DNA of 64,000 nucleotides from Cryptomeria japonica (taxonomy: Eukaryota > Streptophyta > Pinopsida > Cupressales > Cupressaceae): NCBI RefSeq assembly GCF_030272615.1, contig NC_081409.1:530634291-530698290 (forward strand), read 5' to 3'. The position numbers were made by a program, and so were the translations under genes. This document shows, piece after piece, positions 12,244-25,852 of this stretch. The notes beneath the pieces are model-generated. The model saw only the letters and a program-made list of their open reading frames with translations, was not told the origin of the DNA and ran no database searches. How positions within the stretch are numbered: the stretch's first letter is position 1; every line of letters starts with the position of its first letter.

Positions 12244-15200
12244 GTTCATATGTTGACCATCAAACATAAAGCGGCAAATAGGATAAAAAAACTTGTAGTG
12301 GACAATGGGGAGCTGGTTAAGGAGAATGAGATAAGAGATGAGGCCAAAATATTCTTCTCTGATCTTCTTTGTAGGGATCAAAGGTTGGATGTTAATGCTC
12401 AAAGTTCTTTCCTTCAAAATATTCCTTTCCTCATTGATGAGCAGAAGAATGCCTCCCTTACTTCTATACCTTAGAACTTGGAGATCAGAAATGTTGTCTT
12501 TTCTTTTGATGGTAACAAAGCCCTCGGACCCAATGGCTTCCGCATGTTCTTCTTCCAAGAATTCTGGGATATTGTTGGGAAAGATGTTTCCAATGGGGTT
12601 AAAGAATTTTTTGGGGCTAGAAGACTTCTGAAAGAGATCAATGGCACCTCCATTTCAAGGTGCTAACTCCATGGATAAGTTCAGGCCAATTAGTTTATGC
12701 AATTCTTTTTATAAGATAATATCAAAGGTCCTTACTTCCGGACTCCTGACTATCCTTCCTTCTCTGATTAATCACTAGCAAAATGGTTTTGTGCCAGGAA
12801 GACAAATTCTTGATTCTATAATAACAGTCGAAGAGAATATTCATTCTCTTGTTATGGCTAAGAAGTAGGGTTTCATCCTTAAGCTTGATCTCTCTAAGGC
12901 CTACAACTGGGTTGATTGGTCTTTCATCATGGAGGTCCTTTTGGCTTATGGTTTCTCTATCAAATGTGTGGACCTCTTCAAGCATCTCATCACCTCTGCC
13001 TCCTTTGTTGTGCTTGTCAATGGGTCTCCCTCTTCCTTCTTTCAAGCTTCTAGAGGACTGAGACAAGGGAATCCTATTTCTCCATTCCTCTTCATTATCA
13101 TGGTTGAATGTCTTGGTAGGTCCATGGAAAGTATGGTGATGAGAGGAACTTTTAAGGGACTCCAACCTTCCTCAGCTGATCATATTTTCTCCCACCAACT
13201 GTTTGTGTCATCATGGGGGACTCAAGCATTTTGGAAGCTAGAACCCTGAAGGACACCCTTTGCATGTTCACTTCTACTTCCGGCCATCTTATCAATTGGG
13301 TTAAAAGTGAAGTGTTTTTCACCAACACTCCTGAGAGAAGATAACATAGAATCAACAGAATTCTGGAATGTCAGATTGTTGATCTTCCTACCACTTATCT
13401 TGGTCTCCCCTTGGGCATTGCTCCACCTGATTCCTTTTGGAGTTCTCTGGTGGACAAATTTCAAAGAAAGCTTGCTGGGTGGAAAGGTGCTCTTCTAAGT
13501 CAGGCTGGAAAGATTCAACTTCTAAAAGCTTCTCTTCAAAGAATACCTATTTATGCCCTTAGCCTCTTCAAAATTACAATTAAGTATGCTGATGCAATTG
13601 AGAAAATTCAAAAAAAAATTCTTTGGTCAGGGGTTGAGGAAAAGAAAATAATGGATTTAGTGGCTTGGGATAAGGTGTGCAGATCGAAAAATAATGGAGG
13701 TCTAGGCCTGAGAAGAATCAGGACTCTCAATGAAGCTCTCTTATCTAAAAAAGTTTGGAGACTGTTCCACTCTGATAGTGAATGGTGTAAAATTTGGAGA
13801 GGTAAGTATTCTCTTTTGTCTTCTTCTCTTCTCTCTTTCATCAATTCTAATTTTAGTATTAATGGGTCCCATATCTGGAATCATGCCTCTAAGTGTAAAG
13901 ACAACATTCTAGAGGGGTTAAATGGAGATTTGGCAATGGTAGGAAAGTTAGATTTTGGGAGGATCCATGGCTTTTTGATAAGTCTCTGATTGATATCCCT
14001 AAATGGGCTCCTTTTGCTTCCCCCTGTATTAGAGTCTTTGGCTCCTTGGTTGAGGGGTATTGGATAGGAGATAAATGGCATAACATTGAATGTACACCCT
14101 GACCTAATCAATCTTAAGAATCATCTTTCTTCTACTTGGTTGAATAATGAGGAAGATTCCCTTATTTGGAAACATGAACCTAAAGGCAATATCACTATCT
14201 CTTCAATGTATGGTGTTCTTTTTCCTCCACCCCCTCTGAGAATCCTTTTTGGTCTAAAGCATAGATTAAGGGTCTTATCCCTAAAATCATTTTTTTCTAT
14301 TGGACAATCCTTCAAAATAAAATCTTGACCTTAGATAATCTTAAGGGTAGAGGATTTTCTTTCCCTAATAGATGTGCTTTATGTCTTGAGGAGGAAGAGT
14401 CTGTGATCATCTGGCAATCCACTGTTCCTTCACTATTTCAATCTTGGAAAGATTTCTTAAGAATTTTTGCATTGATTGGGTGTTTCCTAATACTATCAGT
14501 GAATTGTTTCATTCTTGGAGATATCATTTGTCTAACCCTTTTTTGAGATCTTTGTGGAACCTATCACTCCCTCACATTCTGTGGGGGATTTGGAAAGAAA
14601 GGAACAACCGTATTTTTAGGGACACTTCTCTCACCCAGGCCATTTTTTTCTAGAAAATCCAAAGGGCTATTGTGGAGAACATTGGGATCATTGGGGATTC
14701 TTGCTACTCTGCCAACCCTTTGGAAGCTCACATTTTTAGTTCTTAGAATTTGAAGAGTGCTGGTAGAACTGATCCCAAACTAAACAAGAGAGTTGTAGCT
14801 AGATGGCACACTCCCCCTCATGGTTGGCTCAAAATAAACTTTGATGGAGCTACTAAAGGCAATCCTAGCCCTGCCCGATGTGGGGCGATTCTCAGAGATG
14901 AAAATGGTAGATGTAAGGAAATGATTATTGTCCCTATAGGTTGCCAAACTAACCACAAGGCAAAAGCTATGGCTGCAGTCCAAGGTATTCTCCTGGCCAA
15001 AAGATGGAATTGTCCCTATTTATGGATTGAAGGGGATTCTAATAACATCATAAAATGCCTAAAGGGAACCTCTAAGCCTTCATGGACTATCAATAACATA
15101 ATAAAGGCTGCTAGAGATCTCATCAACACTTTTGAGAAATGCTTCATATCTCACATTTATCGTGAAGCTAATGGTTTAGCTGACTGGGCAGCCAACGTGG

Positions 15201-15337
15201 CGGTCAATCACAAAAATATGGTTACTTGGAAGGGGGAAGAGGGCCTCCTCAATGACATTAGATCGATCATATTTAAGGATCGATACAATAGTACCCCAAA
15301 GGTCATAAATGGACAAAATAATGATGAAACAGATTAA
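12244..15337 (+). pseudogene. LINE reverse transcriptase - RNase H, broken
   Basis: Recognisable parts in order: the linker KHKAANRIKKL (12266); RT block A LDLSKAYNWVDW (about 12880); RGLRQGNPISPFLF (about 13060); the thumb TTYLGLPLG...KLAGWKGALLSQAGKIQLLKA (13390-13540); the cysteine-containing connector RCALCLEEEES (about 14370); and RNase H (14750-15337) with INFDGATKGNPSPA and an E and D further on. The polymerase YxDD box expected near 13200 is missing because of a small deletion and frame change. Many stops and frameshifts occur between 12470 and 14750. The enzyme would copy its own RNA at the target site if intact. This copy is dead. Confidence 0.85.
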
Positions 15338-15494
15338 TAGGAGTGCTATGAGTAATTATAATAATGTCAGTACCATTTATTACAAGACACAAGCCACCTT
15401 TTCCCATGCTTTCTGGGTATATGTGGTAGTTTCACGAAATTTCTTGCCTAAAGCTCTTTGCAATTCTCAACCTTCTATTCTGAAAAGTGGAAAA

Positions 15495-17221
15495 ATGGGA
15501 GGAAGTAGACACCATTATGAACCCAACAACTATAAGGAGTGGAAGAAAAAGGAGGTTGTTTGGAACATTTTGCAAAAGGGTGGGTTTTCAAAGTTTATGG
15601 AGAGGCTCCATGGGAGGGATGCCACAATTATTAAATTCTTCTATAAAAACTGGAGAAAGGGTACTATGAAGATGGAAGATCAAACAATCTCCATTGATGA
15701 AGACCTCATCATTGAGGTCACGGGTCTCCACAGGGAAGGAAGCAATTACTACAGAGACGGAAAATTGAGCAAGGAGGCTATTGAGCGATATCCTAAAATG
15801 ACAAAGGAGAAAAAGCACCTAGTTAAGCTAAGTAAAACTTACTATCCGCCTAGGGCATTTGTTAAGCCATGGAGAGAGGTTTTATTTTCTATTATGCGCT
15901 ATGTTACCTTGGATGGTCGATTCACAAAGGTGTATGGCTATCATTTTGTTTTGCTTAACCATTTCAGGTATGATGAAAAAGTTAATATCCTTTATTTCCT
16001 GTTGTGTTCTATAAATGCTACCATTAAGGCCCATAAGGAGAACCCTAAGGGTGATACAACCATGCATCAAGGTTTAATGGTGTTAATTTATGATCACCTA
16101 AAAGCCAACCAAATTGCCCTTCCTCTACCTTCAATCTCTGAGTCTGAGGAGGAAGGGTCGGATTCTATTTTTTCTATCGATGAGGAGTCTGAAAGTGACT
16201 CGATGAGTGAGTCAGAGGAGAGTCTAGATGAATCTGAAGCTGAAATTAGTAAGAAAAGAAAACAAGTGAGTACCAGGCCTTCCTCCTCTAAGGGAAAGAA
16301 AAAATCTAAAGAAAAAGTATTTTAGATTTGTTCCTCCTCGAAGGAAGAGGTCTCTGAGGATTCTGAGAAGGATGTACCCCGGTCTCCTCGGAAAAAGAAA
16401 ACCAAAGTTTCTATTCAGACAAGGAAAAAATGGAACAAATAGGAAGATAATGTTATTGAGCTGGAGGAACAAATGCAGAGAAAGGATCTTGAAGTCAACC
16501 AAAATTTGGAGGAGGTGACCACGGGGGAAGGTTTTGATCAGAGGATAGATGGAAAAGATGACAAAATCACTAGTGACGACCCCCCAAAAAGGAACAGGAT
16601 AATTCTAGTGAGAAAACTCCCCCCTCAAATCCTCCCCCTGAGGGTTTGAAAGGTTTTGTAGACACAATTGATTCGTTAATCAATAGTTACAAGAAAGTTG
16701 TGGAGGATAATAAGAAGCTTATCCATAGGGTTCAAATTCTAGAAACAATCAGTATTGGTGGAAGCAAATCTATGGCGGAAAATGTTGAGGATTTGACTAA
16801 AACTGTTGCCAAAGCTGAAGAAATCATAGACTCCTTCAACCATAGGTTCGATCAAATTGAGAAGGCCCTGATAGAGAGAAAAAATAATGATATTGTTATG
16901 GACCAGAGAATGGTGGAAACTGATAACAAATTCATCAAAATTGAAAAGTGCCTCAAAAGTATTATTGAACAAAGTTTTAATATTTTGAAGGCTTATGCTG
17001 ACAATACCAAAATCCTCATCAGCGAATTGGAGGATGAGAAGGATTCCCTGGAGCTGGAACCAGACATTGAAGGTACGGGAGAAGTGCAAGGACCCAAAAT
17101 AAGAACTAGAGGCAAAAAGAAGGAAAAGAAGCCAAACAAGGATATGGAAGAACTAAAAGCTGTTGCGGCTAACTATGACCAGTTGGTCAATAAGGTGGTG
17201 GACCTTCTTAAGTCCTTATAG
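15495..17221 (+). pseudogene. LINE-associated third ORF (accessory protein), copy 2, broken
   Basis: I choose the ATG at 15495 (MGGSRHHYEPNN) because it aligns with the start of the copy at 6204. An upstream in-frame ATG at 15309 overlaps the end of RNase H. Residues 1-210 form the conserved helical domain (SKFMERLHGRD, YHFVLLNHFR, GLMVLIYDHLK). A serine- and glutamate-rich acidic segment and a lysine-rich stretch (to 16325) follow, and then a coiled-coil part (16646-17221). Breaks are stops at 16323 and 16439 and a frameshift near 16580. The length is about 575 codons. No catalytic motif is visible. A nucleic-acid-binding or chaperone role, like LINE ORF1 or a gag, is only a guess. Confidence 0.6.
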
Positions 17222-17404
17222 TTGTTTTGTGTTTTCTCTGGTTGTTCCGCTTTGCTGTTCCTTTCTTTTGCTATCCATTCGGTTTACTTGCCTTTTTGTC
17301 AGTCATGTTGTAAGCTTTATCTAGCATGTTGCTTTTTTATGAACTATTTTATGTTCCTTTGTTAAAGGTTTCGGGTCCTTAAAACCTGTTTTTCATATTA
17401 ATCA

Positions 17405-18070
17405 GGACAATGGATGAAAAATGTCAATTATGATGATGTAAATTTTGATAATAATGGTGACTATTCTAGGACTAGGATAAGGATCATGAAGATGTAAGTT
17501 TAGGACTGGACTTCGAAAAACTGATTTTTTACTTGTTCTATGGCAAAAGATAGTGACACAAGCACATCAAGCATGCAAGTATGATAAATGCATTAACAAT
17601 CATTTACTTCCTAGGCTGGTCAAATGATAGTACTTATTGAATCTCCTTGCCCAAAATACCACATTCAGTTGGATAGATAGAAGCTTGGCAGCATTGACTC
17701 CACTCCACAACACACTTCTGGGGCATACCAAGCTTCAAATTTCTAAGGATCCAAAGATCCTAAAAAATTTACCATCTCAAGTTGAAGGATACATGAGAAG
17801 TTTCTTTGATATGCGCATATCACAACACCTAAGTCAACAAGTAGAAGGTTTTTTGGGAACTAGAAACAATTTGGTTCATAGTGGAGGTACTTTCGGGGTA
17901 ATCTGGTGGTTATACATGTAGTGGCTAGCTCATTTAAGAGATATCCCAGCCTGTAGAACATAGGTTATTACGCATCTGCCAAACAAGCACCAGGGGATTT
18001 TGACTTTTGTCAAGATCACAAAGGTATTTTCATGTAGATACTGAGGGAAATCATCAATATAACACAATGA
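17405..18070. other. Flanking DNA, possible short coding fragment
   Basis: Non-repetitive sequence lies between the LINE and the Copia element. An open stretch of 94 codons from about 17637 (plus strand) has balanced amino-acid composition (TKLQISKDPKILKNLPSQVEG) but no ATG and no family I recognise. It could be an exon fragment of a host gene or chance. Confidence 0.25.
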
Positions 18071-19582
18071 TGTAGAACACAAGATATCACTGAGAGGGGG
18101 GTGAGTCGGTGATTATAAACAATTACAAGTAGTGTGTGTGCAACTGGTAAAACAATGAAAACTTCAACAAGCAATCACACATAAGAGAACATAACATAAC
18201 ACATGATATACGAGGAAAAGCCAATGTGGGAAAAACCTCAGTGAGAAATGCTCCTAGAGATCTGCTGCTCCAATCCACCCTCACAATGAAAGTAATAGTT
18301 TATAATGTCTTAGGGCATTGACCCAAGGAGCACCAACCCCTAGCAGTTTATGGGCACCTACCTAAAGGAGAACCAACTCAAGGAGCACCAACCTCTACAC
18401 TGAGCACCCACTCAGTGAAATACAATGAAATATTAAATCAATATAATAATAAGAATTTTGTTACAAATGAGTTTTATAACACCTGCAAACAAATCACTCT
18501 GTCGGTTGAACTCTTTTTGTCATGCAATCTCTTCCCTACCGGATCTTAGTTCTCTCTGATTGAATTCTCTTCTACTCAGCTTTTGCCTTTTTGGACCTCC
18601 TCTGATACTCACTCTGCTATCTTACCAGTTCAATCTTTGTCGGTTTGATGGACTGTTATGCTCTGTAACAATTTATCGGTTACCTTAAACCTTATCAGTT
18701 CTTCTTCTATCACTTAGTCACTTCAATATTTTTATATCAACGCTTAGACTAATCAACTCTCCTCTATCATGAGAACATTTTCTCATCACACATACATCAT
18801 CAAACTGCTTAAGTCTTTGATCTGCATATTTATACATGTTTTCCCACCAAATACCAAACTTCAAGCTTTATGCGCCTAGGGTTTTCTTCACTGACCCAAT
18901 CTGTATCAAATCAAATAAGATCTTGTTTCTTGGATTGACAACCTACAAAAAAATAAACATCGATGCCATTTTTGATCCTTCTAATACATGTTTACTATAT
19001 TTAGAAAACTAGATCCTGTTCATCGGCTTTGATTTTGTCAATCACAATAAATGATCTAGTTGTTTCCTTCTCCAGATCAGCAAGATGATCATATTTCCTG
19101 CTTCGATCATAATACCAGAAAATAAAATATCTACCTTTAATCTGCTTTGAGCTGCAATCCTCTGCAATCAATCTATGATTTTTGCAGTCTTCATTTAATA
19201 CCGACCTAGTCGGCAACTACCTTGTCGATGTACTATTCACCTATCACTACATGTTCACCACCTGGAGTCCATGTGACATCTCTGTTAGCATCCAACTCAC
19301 TTGATTGTGTCAGTTCAATCGCAATCACTGACCTAACATGCTACCGGTATACACTAACTGGTTAACCTTCATATTGTGCACTTCTTTGTTCTGTCGATTA
19401 GGACATGTTAACATTTATCGGTGACAGTCCTCAACCGTTTTGCCAAAGTTAGGACATGTTAACTTATCTATTCTACCAGCTAAAACATGTTAACATTTAC
19501 CAGTGATATTCCTCAACTATTTTGCCAAAGTGGCAAACACTTCACATCCTTTCATCTTCTTATCTGGGTCCTGCAATTTATC

Positions 19583-22500
19583 TGTAATGCCCGCCAAAAT
19601 ACCCTAGAGAAAACTAATCATCTATCATACTAATTGATGTATTTTTTTTTATTAACTTTTAATAACAACTAATGTAATACATAACATCTCCATATAACTA
19701 CATTCATTAACCATTTAAACATTATGAACATACATCGTCTCACATTTCACTAATTTACGCAAGCGGAAATAACATAACATCATTAACCTTTCCCTAGGGT
19801 ACTTCAACATCATTACTCATTTAACTTCCATAATGATAGCCTACTCACATGATAAACATATTCCATCTTGAATTAATGCATCATATTTAATTTCCTAACC
19901 ATGAAATATGCAACCCACTAGCTTATCTATCCATTATGAAATGCATATCATTATACCATTCTGCTAGCATATTACATTCTTTTTAAAATGCAAGAGAACC
20001 CCAAAATCCTACATTCGTTTTATACACCAAATCCAAATGTCTTTTAACCCAGCATCTCCTATCTTCATGCTCTTTTCCTTTTCTATGATGATGCAATCCT
20101 AATGCATAGGTAAAATCCATCCTCGATAATCCATTTAAGCATACTTCAATCACTTCTAATACTAACATGATCTTATTAAATTTATTATAATTATCTCCTC
20201 ATAAAGTATAAACTATAATTCATTCTTCAATCCATATAATAAACTAATTCTCTTATTTCTTTACTCAAGCACAACATCACACTAATCCTTCATTCATAAA
20301 GTTCATTTATTGGCTTACAAACATATAACAATATAAATCCATTAACTTCATTATAAGTACATGGCATATATCATATACAAGTCATTTACTATTTATCTAG
20401 CATGATATACATTCCATTACTATGCAATCAATCCATTTCATATTAGCTTCATTCTAAAGCCTCAATACCTTTTAATCCCAATTTTTTGTTACATTCAAAC
20501 TCTCACATGGTCATATATGTCTCCTCCATCATGATTTACCTATTAGCAACATGATCTATTCACATATCTAATTCCTTCATAACATCATAGTTTTCACATA
20601 GCACCAAAAGCATATCCACGAATCTAATAGCAATAGTTTCATTTCCTAATACAACTACGCATGCAACCACTTTCCCAATTTGACAATAACCCCAATGCAT
20701 AACACAAGAATCCTAATATTTTCCTTCCATAATCCTTATTCATTCTATGCATACTTTTCCTAATTTCCAAGCATACACATAGAGACATAATTATCTAAAC
20801 CTTATCAATATTATCTAACATCCTCAATATTGATATTTAAGATTATTCCATTTCTCAAGGTTCTTTCACATATTAAATCACAATCTAAAGAATAACCATA
20901 GAATTCCTTTCTAACCAATACAAGAAGATCATATTATAAATCACATCTATTTCAATTGCAACTCCATTGCCAAATTTGGGTACATGAAATCATTCCCTTC
21001 ATTTAACAAGAACATATCCATACATCTCATTTCCACATTTACAAATCATGACATACCTTAACTACCAATTATGAACTACTACAAATACATTCACATAACA
21101 ATACATCATGCACATAGCTCTTCCTTTTACATGATTCCATCTACCACATACAAGATACTACATACATTTATTCCATCGTATTCATTACATAAATTTTCTA
21201 CAAGGTACATCCATAATCCATCAAGAAGGAGAATCCACATCCATGCACGAAGAACACCAACAAGGTGAAAAACCCAATGGTAAAAAGCACTAACCACCCG
21301 GCCATGTGGAACCCAAGGAACCACCCCCCATGCTAGGAGATGACATAGGGTCCCAACACACACTCTACATCTAGGTTGACACTTAATACCAAAAGAAAAG
21401 ATTACTACAACTCTCACAAGCATGGAGCAAATACAACCAACACAAACAACCATAATAAGAAACTCCCAGAGGCTTATTAATCAACAAGGCATAGTCATAA
21501 GATCATCAAAGGGAACACATTTTGGAGTGGAGTGTCATCGCATGTTACAAGAATCCTTTCAAGGAACCTCTTGGTAAGTGACACACGTGCGGAACCAACT
21601 CAACCTATGAGAGATCAAGGGAGTTTGGTTTACCATCTTCACGGTATTCTCATGCTTATCCTAAAACATCCTCCATAGGATCAAGTCATGAGGCTCTCAA
21701 CTATTCATTATCTTGTTTAAATGAGTTATAATTACCCATCCCAATTAATTCATTATCAATGTTATCACTTGTTTACAAATCATGGAAAACTCCAATGTGC
21801 CCTAGTGGTCTAGACTTCATGCATCCTTACAAGGAACCTCATGCAATCCTATCTCTCATGACCCCGGTCATCACAAGGAAGCCCACTCCTCCTAACATGG
21901 TCTCAAACATGACAACACAAGAGGCTCTAGAATCATAATTAATCTCAGAACATAAAAAAATTGGAAATCATAAACAATCCACATGCAACCAACAATCTCA
22001 TTCATAATCATGAAACATGTGAAAGGTAACATCATGAGAACAAAAAATCAATGAGCCTCTTGGCCAAATCAACATATCAAGGCCATAAGAAATGCCATCA
22101 AATCTGAAATGAATTATCAAATAATCTCAGCAAGGCCTATCCACTTGCTGACGCATAATCACAAGAATCTCAATCTCTCTCTTGGCACATCAACAAGAGA
22201 GGAAGTGCAAACAACTCAAATGGCGTAAAACGCATATAAAACTCACAAAAAAATCATATGAAGACATCACCAATAATAAATCAACATTAGAAAACATCAT
22301 AAATGCCCTCAAAAAGCCTTTGGTATGGCCCAAAATCCAACTAACATCAAACAGACTTCGAACTGGACAAAACCCTAAAAATACACAGAATGACGCATAC
22401 ATTATCTGAAGTGGTGCATATGGTTGATACTTTAGCGCATATGGGTCATATTTTAGTGCATCTGGGTGATATTTTAGCACCTTTGGTTCTTATTTTAGTG

Positions 22501-23522
22501 CATATGGTCATTCCTTTAGCGCATAGGAAAGAAGTGTAAATTTTGGCTGAAAACAGCTTAAGTGTGGGATCAAAACTGCTCAAAACATAATGAGCCAAAT
22601 ATGACGTATTTATACTCGTTGGAATCAAAACAAAATAAAATATTAAAATTCACCCAAGGAACTCCAATCAAAAACATATTATAGGCTTCAGGAGGGAAAA
22701 ACATCTTCAACAAGTCTAGAAAACCATCAAACACCAAATCTTGAATCCAAATCATGAAATAGACTAAACACTCATATAAATACAAACAATAACTTGTTCA
22801 AAACATAAAAACACATTAAAACAAGGAAAATATATAAAATGTCTTAGAAGGAGATGAGTCTTGTGAGTCTTCCTCATAGCAAAGCCAGACTGGAAGCTCA
22901 TAAGGCTCTCTCCTCTCAAATCCACAAACTTTCTTAAATCTTTAACAACATGAAAGAAATATCAAAAACAAAAATAATCAAATACTATCACATCATAAAT
23001 GGAAGAAATCTCAATACATATAAATCCCATGTCATGCATTCATCACAACCACATAAAATATAACTTCCAAACTTTCATCCAAATAAAGATCTCATAACCC
23101 ATGGGATTCCCAATCATTTCCATTAAGAGTAGAGAGAATGAAATTAACTATTTCTTTATTCCCCACACAAAACATTCATGAAGTAAACACTTGTAGACAT
23201 TGAAAACAAAATAAACAGCAAGGGTATGACCTCCAACCTGCAACCTGTGTGATGGTAGGTCATTGAAGGAAAGCCCACAAGTTTTGCAATCCAAATCCAA
23301 ACTCCAATCTCTCCCAAACCCAGTCCAAGCAATCCATCGAGAATAGAAAGCCAAAGAATGGAACCCATGTCAACTCCGGAACCACATATTACCATTGGGA
23401 TAAGGACACGCTCGCACCTATGAAGCTAGGGGAGCTCGCACCTAGGAATTCCAGGAGGAATAAATGTCCGGTACCTGCAAGTCCTGCAACCACCAACAAT
23501 GATACATGTCTATATATATACA

Positions 23523-23567
<45 letters not shown>

Positions 23568-23900
23568 GACAAGTGGTAGAATTATGTAATGGCACATTCC
23601 ACTCACAATGAGTGATGTGACATTGATTCTCCATGAAGACAGTCAAACAATAGTCAAACAGATCTCATAAGCATCTCATAAAATATAATCATGAAATAGG
23701 GTTAGTATAATCATAATCAACATCAAATCCATGATCAATATAATCTTTTGATAATCTATCACATAGTAAGCATATAGTATCCATCAAATCACCTAAATAA
23801 TCATAATCCAAATCATCATAAATAGTCAAGATAAGTCTATCACACATGGAATAAAAGTCAACTCTAATCAAAACAAGTCAAGTCAAGGGTGGACACTACA
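19583..23900. mobile_element. 4.3 kb TG..CA insertion with perfect TTATC duplication (solo LTR?)
   Basis: The insertion starts TGTAATGCCC, ends GGACACTACA and is flanked on both sides by TTATC (19578-19582 and 23901-23905). The uninterrupted site can be read in the other Copia LTR near 39960 (caatttatctcttcgcttg), which proves the insertion. No ORF with retroelement similarity is present and no repeat of the left end is seen near the right end. It is therefore most simply a very long solo LTR (TGTAATGCCC start, as in gypsy elements). A non-autonomous element without coding sequence is the alternative. Confidence 0.75.
22408..22530. repeat. About 32-bp repeats TTTTAGYGCATATGG
   Basis: Four to five degenerate units share tttagcgcatatgg or tttagtgcatctgg, with spacing near 32 bp. 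They lie within the 4.3 kb insertion. No function is apparent. Confidence 0.6.
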
Positions 23901-24037
23901 TTATCTCTTTGCTTGCTTACCGATTGACATACTTACCGGTTGACATCAACATGCCAACAATCTGCAATACTGCTACTTGCATACTGTTAACATCAACTTG
24001 CATACCTATTGACATCAATGACAACACAATGCCAACA

Positions 24038-24050
24038 ATCTCCCCCTTTG
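24038..24050 (-). other. Polypurine tract of the Copia element
   Basis: The sequence atctccccctttg next to the LTR end reads as caaagggggagat on the minus strand. This is the usual purine primer just upstream of the 3' LTR. Confidence 0.75.
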
Positions 24051-24252
24051 GCACTAATGTCAACACATAATGTCAACTCACATACACAACTATACCCTTT
24101 CTCCCCCTTTGACAACAATGACAAAGGGCTCAGACACCAACTTCACTCTAGAGACTGATGATTGAGTTCTCCCCCTACGTACATCATATGGTCCAAGAGT
24201 CAAAAGATGTATTACTATGAACTCCCCCTGAACCATAGATCTACATACACAT

Positions 24253-25680
24253 TTAAGTGCAGAAAGTTGGTGGGACTACTCCCAACTTGTGTCTTAGATA
24301 CTCAAATGTGTTTGCCGGTAGATTTTTTGTGAAGATGTCAGCAACTTGTTCACTTGTAGGGACATATTCTACCTTTACTTCTTTCTCTGCAACCATCTCC
24401 CTAAGAAAATGGTATTTGATGGAAATGTGCTTTGTCCTTGAGTGCATAACCGGATTCTTTGAAATATTGATTCCACTTGAGTTATCACACTGGATAGGAA
24501 TAAGGTTAAATATTTCTACCAGAATGTCCTTGAGAGTCTACTTCATCCATAACACCTAAGACCAACATGTAGCAGCAGCAATATACTCTGGCTCAATAGT
24601 ATATAAGGAGATTGAATCCTGCTTCTTGTTGTGCCATGAAACCAACTGGTTACCCAAAAAGAATGTTCCACCACTTGTTCTCTTTCGGTCATCAATGCAC
24701 CCTACCTAATCAACATTAGTGTAGGCCTATAAAGTGAAATCTCCTTGCTTTGGATACCATATATAATCCATAATTAAGTGTTCCTTGTAGGTACTTGAAG
24801 ATCCTCCTGATTGCATTCACATGTGACTATTTAGGTGCATCTTGAAATCTTGCCACCATACATATTGTCTGCACTATATCCAGTCTTGAGGCAATAAGAT
24901 ATAACAGACTACCAATCATGGATCTATAGAGGGTCTGATCCACTTCTGGTCACTCATCAACCTTGCTCAACTTGCATCTAGTCACCATGGGGGTACTAAC
25001 CGATTTGATGCCCTTCTGAAACTTCTTCAACATATCTCTAGCATACTTGACTTGAGAGATAAATATTCCTTTATCTTGTTGTGAAATCTGCAAACCAAGA
25101 AAATATGGCAGGTCTCCAAGCATTGACATCTCAAACTCTGATTGCATCTTATCAGCAAACTCTTTACACAAGGTATCCTCGTTGCCTCCAAATATTATAT
25201 CATCCACATACACAAAAACAATAATCATGTGATATCCATCTACTTTGATGTACAAATTACTATCTGCATTTCCCTTTTTGAAACCTTTCTCCGGAAGATA
25301 GTTATCTAACCTTGAATACAATGCTCTTGGAGCTTGCTTCAAACCATACAATGCCTTCTTCAATCAACACACAAAATTTTCATTATTATGAAGCAGAAAA
25401 CCTTCTGGTTGTTCTATGTAGACTTCTTCTTCCAAATTACCATTCAAGAAGGTAGATTTAACATCCATTTGATATACCTTGTATCCTTTGTAGGTAGAGA
25501 ATGCTAAGAACATTCTAATAGCCTCAAGTCTTGCAACCGGTGCAAATATTTCTTCAAAATCAATTCCTTCTACTTGAGAATACACTTTGCACACTAATCT
25601 TGCTTTATGCCTAACAATCTTACCTTCTTCATTCATCTTGTTCCAGTAGACCCATTTAGTACCAATGGCATTCTTATTTG
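24253..25680 (-). pseudogene. Copia reverse transcriptase - RNase H, broken
   Basis: The RT covers [69 protein letters not shown] and the catalytic YVDD (about 25199-25210), so the polymerase box is intact. The RNase H region follows through SKNPVMHSRTKHISIKYHFLRE to the stop near 24253. The frame is continuous except for stop codons. TGA stands where the family has Arg before LKKALYGLKQ (25362). TAG stands where the family has Gln on both sides of VLWMK (near 24545-24570). Several others occur between 24570 and 24950. Confidence 0.9.
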
Positions 25681-25852
25681 CTGGTCTAGCAACTAACTCC
25701 CAAGTCTTGATCTTTTCAATCTACTGCAACTCTTCTTCCATTGCATCCATCTATTTCTCATGTTTGTTGTCCTCATTAAATATTTCGGGTTCCATTTCAG
25801 TCATGATGCAAAAATTCACTTGTTCATTGTTTTGTGCAAGCCTTCTTCTAGT

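Larger units (their letters stand above)
12244..17404 (+). mobile_element. LINE (copy 2), 5'-truncated, with an extra 3' ORF
   Basis: The element starts inside the linker before the reverse transcriptase; ORF1 and the AP endonuclease are missing. It runs through RT, a zinc-finger-like region and RNase H (stop near 15337), a 157-bp spacer and an accessory ORF to 17221. The 3' tail ends near gggtccttaaaacctgtttttc, the kind of tail seen in plant L1-like elements. An 18-bp sequence (gggtgagggatgttcata) is duplicated at 12211-12228 and 12233-12250, just before the start. No poly-A tail is visible. Confidence 0.75.
18071..24037 (-). repeat. Copia element 3' LTR (left), interrupted
   Basis: LTR sequence is present at 18071-19582 and resumes at 23906-24037. 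The two parts were separated by the 4.3 kb insertion. The stretch near 19390-19550 has an internal duplication of ttaggacatgttaacatttaycggtga. The LTR ends gccaaca and is followed by a C-rich tract that is the polypurine tract on the minus strand. Confidence 0.85.

Noticed and set aside
15309-15494. Upstream in-frame start of the LINE third ORF at 15309
   Set aside because: The first 62 codons overlap the end of RNase H and the spacer, and have no counterpart before the start at 6204 in the other copy.
19583-23900. Short ORFs (60-108 codons) in the 4.3 kb insertion
   Set aside because: Unrelated compositions, no motifs, no conserved start context, as expected by chance over 4 kb.
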